Below are positions 56,901-64,000 of a DNA stretch of 64,000 nucleotides, in pieces (position 1 is the stretch's first letter; the number at the start of each line of letters is the position of its first letter). The translations under genes were made by a program, and so were the position numbers. Below the pieces are notes generated by a model that had not been told where the DNA came from, ran no database searches, and saw nothing but the letters and a program-made list of their open reading frames with translations. The stretch is from Phlebopus portentosus (lineage: Eukaryota > Basidiomycota > Agaricomycetes > Boletales > Boletinellaceae): assembly GCA_037892935.1 (NCBI GenBank), contig JAYXKI010000008.1, positions 1,736,001-1,800,000 of the forward strand. Reading direction: 5' to 3'.

Positions 56901-58845
56901 CTATTCTCCCAGGAATTTCTGACAAGGCCCTAGAGCTTTTACGAGAGAAGATTTATAATGGGTTTACTGAACCATCAAATTCATCATATCAATCCAGGTG
57001 ATTTTACTTGGTAAAGAAAGACAAGGAGATGTTACAATCCATTATTGACTTGCAGGATCTTAATGCAGTTATGGTGAAGGACTCAGCAGTACCACTGAAT
57101 ATCAAAATGATTGCAGAAAGCAGTAGAGGACAAGCTTGTTATACAGAGTTAGATTTATTTATTGCATTTGACTAAAGGAAGTTAGATGAACACTTATAGG
57201 ATCTTACTACATTCCAGACACCCTTGGGAACATTTCAAATGACGGTTCTATCAATGAGGTACACTAATTCCTTGAAGATTATACATAATGATGTAGCCTT
57301 TATCCTTCAGAATGAGATTCGACATGTTACAAACTCTTTTGCAGATGATGCATCTAGTTTAAGTCTAAAATTGTAACACGAGTTACTAGATGGTTTGTCC
57401 AAGACAATACCAGGAAACTCTGAGATTCATCATTTCATGTATGAGCATATATGCGATGTGAACAGAATTTTGCAATGAATGAAGGCTGTAGGAGGAACAT
57501 TTTCAGGGAAGAAGTTGGTGCTGTGTGTAGAGTCAGCAGTATTTATTGAACATAAGTTGACATACCAGGGACATGAGCTAGATAATTGGAAAGTGTAGAA
57601 GTTACAAGATTGGTCACTATGTAGAACACTGATGGAGGTCAGAGGATTTCTGAGAATGGTAGGAGTCCTTCATATTTTTATCAAGGATTATTCAAAGCTT
57701 GCACACCTGTTGTACTGTATAATGAGAAAGAACTAGGTTTTTGCATGGACAGGTAAAGAACAGATCGCAATGGACGAACTAAAGTAAGCTGTTATTTGTT
57801 ACCTAGTATTGTGCACAATCGACTATGCATCAGACAATGAAGTGATTCTAGCAGTAGACTCATCTATTATTAGAGTTGGGTGGTATTTAGGATAGAAGCA
57901 CTTGGATGAAAGATGAAGGATCAATTGTTTCAGTTCTATTAACTGGAATCAGGCACAGACATCATACTCACAGTCAATAATTGAGTTATATAGTTTATTT
58001 CAAGCATTGCATGCAATGCAACTGTATCTCATTGGAGTCTGGAATCTAGTAGTCAAAATGCATGCAGCATATATTAAGGGGATGATCAACAATCCTGACC
58101 TACAGCCCAATGCAACCATTAACAGATAGATCACAGGTATCCTTCTCTTCAGTTTCAAGCTCAGACACATCCCAGCAGCCAACTTCTGATGTACTGATAG
58201 ATTATCCAGATAAAGAGCAGCTGAAGAAGATCCCCCTCCTGATGAAATGTACAAAGACTGGGTAGATGAAACATACAGTCTTGTGATAGAGGAGCCAATT
58301 TTAACATTCTAAGTAGTGCTACAGAGTGGAACACCTAGTGAAATAGTGACCAAGAACTTATTTCCTTCTATGAAATCTGCAAGAAGGAAAGATAGCTGTT
58401 TAGATGACGTCACAAAGCTAAGTATGCAGCTTAAGCACCCAGACAATCTTAGTGATAGTGGCTATGCAAAGCTGATCAGGCACACAGCTGACTTCTTCAT
58501 GAAAGGAGGCCATCTATGGAGAAAAGTGCAAAACAGCTAGCACCAAGTTGTAATAGAAGTGAAATGCAGATGGGACCTAGTCAAGCAAGCCCATGACAAT
58601 TTAGGATACAAGGGAGTCTTCAGCACCCAAATGTGTCTGCTAGAGAGATTTTGATGGCCATCATTAGGACAGGACATGAAGTATTTCATACACACCTGCT
58701 ATGAGTGCCAGATATGCCAGACAAAGAACATTCTTATCCCACCAAACATACCAGAGGTAGCCCATCTGTTCTAACACATCCATATTGGTTTGAAGGTCAT
58801 GCCAAAATCAAGTAGATTTTAGTATATTGTGCATGCCCTGTAGTG
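53990..58845 (+). pseudogene. Gypsy-II gag-pol (decayed, 3' truncated)
   Basis: Capsid-like block about 54270-54880 (ASIFDSLESKKLPRFFKDV); zinc knuckle CNFCSKAGHYIQLC near 55076-55117; protease-like block MLDQGAIVCLL near 55950 with DQG instead of DSG/DTG, as in Gypsy-I; RT about 56560-57700 with FADDASS in place of YADD near 57340; RNase H about 57760-58200 (AVDSSIIRVGWYL, YIKGMINNPDLQPN); integrase zinc region and start of the core about 58410-58845 (AHDNLGYKG, CYECQICQTKN). It breaks off at YIVHA. Stops and a few frameshifts occur throughout, so it is inactive. Confidence 0.87.
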
Positions 58846-59040
58846 CCCTAGCCAGTCCTGTGCCAGGACACTCATACTCTGGCTCTCTCCTACTTCAGAT
58901 ACCATATCCCTTCACAGCCTACATCTCAGAATACTAGGGCACACTCCTACTGCATGCTAGGCACTATATGAGCACATATCTATAGATTCCAGCACACCTA
59001 CTGCCCAGTGGCGGCCTCCTACAACCCAGACAATCCATCT
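58846..59040. other. Junction between Gypsy-II and the CSE1 array
   Basis: 195 bp of unassigned sequence, CT-rich at first. No gene or repeat was recognised. Confidence 0.35.
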
Positions 59041-60145
59041 AAGAACAATTTCTGTCGTAATGCCACATACCCGCTTGAAATAAGGGCACGCAAAACATCT
59101 GCAGCGCCTTGGTGCCGTGGCGTCGCGATTGCACCAAGAATGCCAATCAAACCTTGCAGAAGATTTTGATAGGTGAGGACGGGCGTCGTACACCCGTAAG
59201 CATGACACGCTTGACACCTACACGGAGTAATTCAGATAGAGCCGGAGGACAAAAGTCGCACACGCACATTTCATCAAGTAGTCATTTTCCGCAATCTTCC
59301 CCGGCAACCCATCTGACTCGACTCTAGAAGGTACAGCATTTAGAATTTGAGTTGCAACTTCGCGAGTGTCTTCTTGATTAGACGTTGAGTCAAGATGTGT
59401 GATACAGCGATGGCGAGCAAAGCTTCATATGGTAATCGGGAGTTGCGCTTGATGGCGAGGAGACGTTCGATAGTTGTCGCGGCGTACGTATAAGTGACGC
59501 AATTGGAAGAACCGAGATGACACAGGAGCGAAAGAACGGAAACAAGCTGTTCCTTTGTGAGCTGCAATGATGCCGTCGATGAAACTCTTCAAAGGTCAAG
59601 AGGTGTATAATAAACCTGCCTGGTTTTCGGAAAGAGTACAGGAAGCAAATCAAATCGATCGGATGGAATCGGCTTGTAGGTCCTCAAACACGTTTCGCGA
59701 AAAGAAGTCTACAACATCAATCAGAGCATTTGTGCTCATCACTCCTTGCTACGAGATGATATAAGACTGAGAGAGGCAGGTCGACAAAATAGAGCACCTT
59801 ACCTGAGCGGTAGCTCCAAGCGTCGCGACACCAGTGAGAAGATATACACTCCGGTCTTCCCGCTCCCAGATATCTGCTTGCAACAAGGGCACGCAGAACA
59901 TCAGCTGCAGCTTGGCGCCACATCGTTCCTTCTGCAGTCAGACCGCAAGCAATCGCAGCCGAACTTGCACTAGCAAATGAGAGATCGAGACGCACATATC
60001 CGAGAGGGTCATCTTCAAACTGCTCTACTTCATGCATCCTCAGCGACACATTGGGTACGACAACGCCTTCAACAAGGCCATCGATAGTCTCTCGGCTCTC
60101 GAAAATTCCTCGAAAATTCCCAGAGGGGAGATCGTACTAAGAAAA
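59041..60145 (-). pseudogene. CSE1 fragment, unit X1
   Basis: Minus-strand blocks in order: VSLRMHEVEQFEDDPLGYVR, QAAADVLRALVAS, VATLGATAQ, an intron with GTAAGG donor, STNAL...VFEDLQ, FLYSF, an intron, LTKEQLVSVLSLLCHLGSSN, YTYAATTIERLLAIK, ILNAVPSRVES, AENDYLMKC, an intron, LLQGLIGILGAIA, then a jump back to ADVLRALISSGY. These are consecutive parts of exportin-2, the factor that returns importin-alpha to the cytoplasm. A one-base insertion (a fourth A in CGAAAACC, compare CGAAACC in Y) breaks the frame before LTKEQL. The last joint is an out-of-order fusion and shows rearrangement, not a complete gene. Confidence 0.85.
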
Positions 60146-61156
60146 CGGAGTGACTGGCTTACGACGCTATCATAGGCGACCCCGGACCGACCATTGCTTG
60201 TGCAACAGTTTCCGCGTCTTTCTTTGGAGGCAACGGACTGTCGAGGAGCATCCCTGCGGTGTAACGGAGAACTTGTAGGAACGGTTCTGCGAACTGGGCC
60301 GGGACGAAGTTGAGGACTGTGCATAACTCGTCAGTGCGCATCTCAGACCGCCATCGTCCAAATACAGAGTGCGCAGTTTCAAGATTTGAGAGATTGATTG
60401 CGTATGACGCAATCGGAAGAACCGAGATGGCGCAGGAGGAGTGGAAGAACGGAAACAAGCTGTTCCTTTGTGAGCTACAATGATGCCATCGATGAGACTC
60501 TTCAAAGGTCAAGAGGTGTATAATAAACCTGCCTGGTTTCGGAAAGAGTACAGGAAGCAAATCGAATCAACTTGAAGGATCGGGTGCACGGTGCCGGAAT
60601 CGGCTTGTAGGTCCTGGAATACGTTTACGACGTCAACCAGAGCATTTGTGCTCGTCACTCCTTGCTGCGAGGTGATTAAAAAATGAGGTGGCAGGTCGAC
60701 AGAATAGAGCACCTTACCTGAGCGGTAGCTCCGAGCGTCGCGACAGCAGTGAGAGGATATACACTCCGGTCTTCCTGCTTCCAGCTATCTTCACCTCGTG
60801 GATCGGAAGCGTACTCCTGTAGGCCTAATCCGATCCTTCTGAGAACAATTTCCGTCGTAAACTGCCTCATATCCGCTTGCAACAAGGGCACGCAGAACAT
60901 CTACATCATTTTCGCGCCGTGCCATTCCTTCTGCAGTCAACCCGCTAGCAATCGCAACCTAACTTGCACTAGCATCGCAATCGATCTTGCACTAGCAATG
61001 AGAGATCGAGACGCACATATCCGAGAGGGTCATCTTCAAACTGCTCTACTTCATGCATCCTCAGCGATACATTGAGTACGACAACGCCTTCAACAAGGCC
61101 ACCAACGGTCACTCGGCTCTCGATAATTCCCAGAGCAGATAGCCGTGCTGAGAAAA
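60146..61156 (-). pseudogene. CSE1 fragment, unit Y1
   Basis: Minus-strand blocks: GLVEGVVVLNVSLRMHEVEQ, VLRALVASGY, TTEIVLRRI, LQEYASDPRGEDSWKQ, LTAVATLGATAQ, intron (GTAAGG...CGCAG), GVTSTNALVDVV, VFQDLQADSGTVHPILQVD, FLYSFRNQ, intron starting GCAGGT (a GC-AG intron if the frame is kept), LTKEQLVSVLPLLLRHLGSS, a joint at a GATTGCGT/ACGCAATC inverted repeat, then SVFGRWRSEMR, ELCTVLN and DSPLPPKKDAETVAQAMV, another joint, and SVVSQSLRFLSTA. Two internal parts of exportin-2 are missing, and extra sequence after YVRLDLS breaks the frame. Confidence 0.85.
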
Positions 61157-62167
61157 CGGAGTGACTGGCTTACGACGCTATCATAGGCGACCCCGGACCG
61201 ACCATTGCTTGTGCAACAGTTTCCGCGTCTTTCTTTGGAGGCAACGGACTGTCGAGGAGCATCCCTGCGGTGTAACGGAGAACTTGTAGGAACGGTTCTG
61301 CGAACTGGGCCGGGACGAAGTTGAGGACTGTGCATAACTCGTCAGTGCGCATCTCAGACCGCCATCGTCCAAATACAGAGTGCGCAGTTTCAAGATTTGA
61401 GAGATTGATTGCGTATGACGCAATCGGAAGAACCGAGATGGCGCAGGAGGAGTGGAAGAACGGAAACAAGCTGTTCCTTTGTGAGCTACAATGATGCCAT
61501 CGATGAGACTCTTCAAAGGTCAAGAGGTGTATAATAAACCTGCCTGGTTTCGGAAAGAGTACAGGAAGCAAATCGAATCAACTTGAAGGATCGGGTGCAC
61601 GGTGCCGGAATCGGCTTGTAGGTCCTGGAATACGTTTACGACGTCAACCAGAGCATTTGTGCTCGTCACTCCTTGCTGCGAGGTGATTAAAAAATGAGGT
61701 GGCAGGTCGACAGAATAGAGCACCTTACCTGAGCGGTAGCTCCGAGCGTCGCGACAGCAGTGAGAGGATATACACTCCGGTCTTCCTGCTTCCAGCTATC
61801 TTCACCTCGTGGATCGGAAGCGTACTCCTGTAGGCCTAATCCGATCCTTCTGAGAACAATTTCCGTCGTAAACTGCCTCATATCCGCTTGCAACAAGGGC
61901 ACGCAGAACATCTACATCATTTTCGCGCCGTGCCATTCCTTCTGCAGTCAACCCGCTAGCAATCGCAACCTAACTTGCACTAGCATCGCAATCGATCTTG
62001 CACTAGCAATGAGAGATCGAGACGCACATATCCGAGAGGGTCATCTTCAAACTGCTCTACTTCATGCATCCTCAGCGATACATTGAGTACGACAACGCCT
62101 TCAACAAGGCCACCAACGGTCACTCGGCTCTCGATAATTCCCAGAGCAGATAGCCGTGCTGAGAAAA
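61157..62167 (-). pseudogene. CSE1 fragment, unit Y2
   Basis: By eye identical to Y1 over the whole 1011 bp, including the same joints and defects. Such identity implies a very recent duplication, ongoing homogenisation, or an assembly duplication. Confidence 0.85.
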
Positions 62168-62850
62168 CGGAGTGACTGGCTTACGACGCTATCATAGGCG
62201 ACCCCGGACCGACCATTGCTTGTGCAACAGTTTCCGCGTCTTTCTTTGGAGGCAACGGACTGTCGAGGAGCATCCCTGCGGTGTAACGGAGAACTTGTAG
62301 GAACGGTTCTGCGAACTGGGCCGGGACGAAGTTGAGGACTGTGCATAACTCGTCAGTGCGCATCTCAGACCGCCATCGTCCAAATACAGAGTGCGCAGTT
62401 TCAAGATTTGAGAGATTGATTGCGTATGACGCAATCGGAAGAACCGAGATGGCGCAGGAGGAGTGGAAGAACGGAAACAAGCTGTTCCTTTGTGAGCTAC
62501 AATGATGCCATCGATGAGACTCTTCAAAGGTCAAGAGGTGTATAATAAACCTGCCTGGTTTCGGAAAGAGTACAGGAAGCAAATCGAATCAACTTGAAGG
62601 ATCGGGTGCACGGTGCCGGAATCGGCTTGTAGGTCCTGGAATACGTTTACGACGTCAACCAGAGCATTTGTGCTCGTCACTCCTTGCTGCGAGGTGATTA
62701 AAAAATGAGGTGGCAGGTCGACAGAATAGAGCACCTTACCTGAGCGGTAGCTCCGAGCGTCGCGACAGCAGTGAGAGGATATACACTCCGGTCTTCCTGC
62801 TTCCAGCTATCTTCACCTCGTGGATCGGAAGCGTACTCCTGTAAGCTTAA
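62168..62850 (-). pseudogene. CSE1 fragment, partial unit Y3
   Basis: Same as Y1 up to about 62840, then it passes into X2 at the LQEYASDP exon (GCTTAA in place of GCCTAA marks the switch). The shift lies inside homologous sequence, which points to unequal crossing-over between X and Y. Confidence 0.8.
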
Positions 62851-63967
62851 TACGATCCATCTGAGAACAATTTCTGTCGTAATGCCACATACCCACTTGC
62901 AACAAGGGCACGCAAAACATCTGCAGTGGCTTGGTGCCGTGGCGTCGCGATTGCACCAAGAATGCCAATCAAACGTTGCGGAAGATTTTGATAGGTGAGG
63001 ACGGGCGTCGTACACCCGTAAGCATGACACGCTTGACACCTACACGGAGTAATTCAGATAGAGCCGGAGGACAAAAGTCGCACACGCACATTTCATCAAG
63101 TAGTCATTTTCCGCAATCTTCCCCGGCAACCCATCTGACTCGACTCTAGAAGGTACAGCATTTAGAATTTGAGTTGCAACTTCGCGAGTGTCTTCTTGAT
63201 TAGACGTTGAGTCAAGATGTGTGATACAGCGATGGCGAGCAAAGCTTCATATGGTAATCGGGAGTTGCGCTTGATGGCGAGGAGACGTTCGATAGTTGTC
63301 GCGGCGTACGTATAAGTGACGCAATTGGAAGAACCGAGATGACACAGGAGCGAAAGAACGGAAACAAGCTGTTCCTTTGTGAGCTGCAATGATGCCGTCG
63401 ATGAAACTCTTCAAAGGTCAAGAGGTGTATAATAAACCTGCCTGGTTTTCGGAAAGAGTACAGGAAGCAAATCAAATCGATCGGATGGAATCGGCTTGTA
63501 GGTCCTCAAACACGTTTCGCGAAAAGAAGTCTACAACATCAATCAGAGCATTTGTGCTCATCACTCCTTGCTACGAGATGATATAAGACTGAGAGAGGCA
63601 GGTCGACAAAATAGAGCACCTTACCTGAGCGGTAGCTCCAAGCGTCGCGACACCAGTGAGAAGATATACACTCCGGTCTTCCCGCTCCCAGATATCTGCT
63701 TGCAACAAGGGCACGCAGAACATCAGCTGCGGCTGGCGCCGTGTCGTTCCTTCTGCAGTTCAGACCGCTAGCAATCGCAGCCGAACTTGCACTAGCAAAT
63801 GAGAGATCGAGACGCACATATCCGAGAGGGTCATCTTCAAACTGCTCTACTTCATGCATCCTCAGCGACACATTGGGTACGACAACGCCTTCAACAAGGC
63901 CATCGATAGTCTCTCGGCTCTCGAAAATTCCTCGAAAATTCCCAGAGGGGAGATCGTACTAAGAAAA
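62851..63967 (-). pseudogene. CSE1 fragment, unit X2
   Basis: Nearly identical to X1 with a few differences (for example around 62925 and 63730-63770). It carries the same extra A before LTKEQL and the same back-jump after LIGILGAIA. Confidence 0.83.
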
Positions 63968-64000
63968 CGGAGTGACTGGCTTACGACGCTATCATAGGCG
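63968..64000 (-). pseudogene. CSE1 fragment, start of next unit
   Basis: The last 33 bp repeat the start of Y units (SVVSQSLR block), so the array continues beyond the window. Confidence 0.75.

Larger units (their letters stand above)
51469..58845 (+). mobile_element. Gypsy-II: decayed relative of Gypsy-I
   Basis: Truncated 5' LTR-A, primer site at 52282, gag-pol to the integrase core, then loss of similarity at about 58845 with no 3' LTR. It has the same domain order and blocks as Gypsy-I at roughly 60-70% amino-acid similarity by eye, so the two come from related lineages and not from a recent copy event. The CSE1 fragment array begins 200 bp further on. Confidence 0.88.
59041..64000 (-). 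repeat. Tandem array of rearranged exportin-2 (CSE1) gene fragments
   Basis: Two unit types alternate: X (about 1.1 kb) at 59041-60145 and 62851-63967, and Y (1011 bp) at 60146-61156 and 61157-62167, with partial Y units at 62168-62850 and 63968-64000. The two complete Y units appear identical, and X copies differ at only a few sites; the X-to-X distance is 3822 bp. All units encode parts of exportin-2 on the minus strand with introns kept, so they arose by DNA duplication. The array runs off the right edge. Confidence 0.9.

Noticed and set aside
59041..64000. Array as a single large functional gene
   Set aside because: Exon order is scrambled, frames are broken by small indels and units repeat the same CSE1 exons, so no continuous protein is possible.

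Overview
The window looks like a repeat-rich, probably heterochromatic stretch of a basidiomycete (Agaricomycete) nuclear genome. The reasons are 45-70 bp spliceosomal introns with GTRNGT donors and CTAAC-like branch sites, a Ty3/Gypsy family of the type common in mushroom-forming fungi, Copia and chromovirus elements nested in one another, and almost no intact host genes. No rRNA, tRNA or CRISPR array was seen. I name the long terminal repeat families LTR-A (about 1.63 kb), LTR-B (1.34-1.43 kb), LTR-C (at least 0.77 kb), LTR-D (about 1.60 kb, carrying an ORF) and LTR-E (0.42 kb, candidate).

Layout. 1-8372: LTR-C fragment, truncated LTR-A, LTR-D followed by a gag-like internal region, then a second LTR-A. 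8373-9700: candidate solo LTR-E and a decayed fragment of the DNA polymerase delta catalytic subunit gene with an intron still in place. 10441-11792: the only gene that looks intact, a three-exon bHLH transcription factor. 11937-18790: a complete Copia element on the minus strand with paired 287-bp LTRs, interrupted by a solo LTR-D with a perfect 5-bp target duplication. 18845-30710: Gypsy-I on the plus strand, broken by an LTR-A/LTR-C composite and by a solo LTR-A. 30846-32473: another LTR-A. 32900-36830: decayed minus-strand genes (one with a Zn2Cys6-like cluster, one four-exon polyQ gene) and a 126-bp tandem repeat. 36964-38365: LTR-B. 38366-40019: orphan decayed coding region and a 750-bp inverted repeat. 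40140 to about 51200: a chromovirus (Gypsy-III) on the minus strand, containing LTR-D, which itself contains LTR-B. 51469-58845: Gypsy-II, a decayed relative of Gypsy-I. 59041-64000: a tandem array of rearranged fragments of the exportin-2 (CSE1) gene, with apparently identical 1011-bp units.

Most in-frame stops lie where CGA, CAA, CAG or TGG codons are expected, and the differences between repeat copies are dominated by C/T and G/A changes, often at CpG. This points to cytosine methylation and deamination or a RIP-like process. The most unusual items are LTR-D, a TG...CA element with perfect target duplications whose U3-like part holds a conserved frame of about 315 codons of unknown function, and the arrays or fragments of essential housekeeping genes (CSE1, POL3) among the transposons. 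Coordinates of repeat ends were read by eye and may be off by a few bases.
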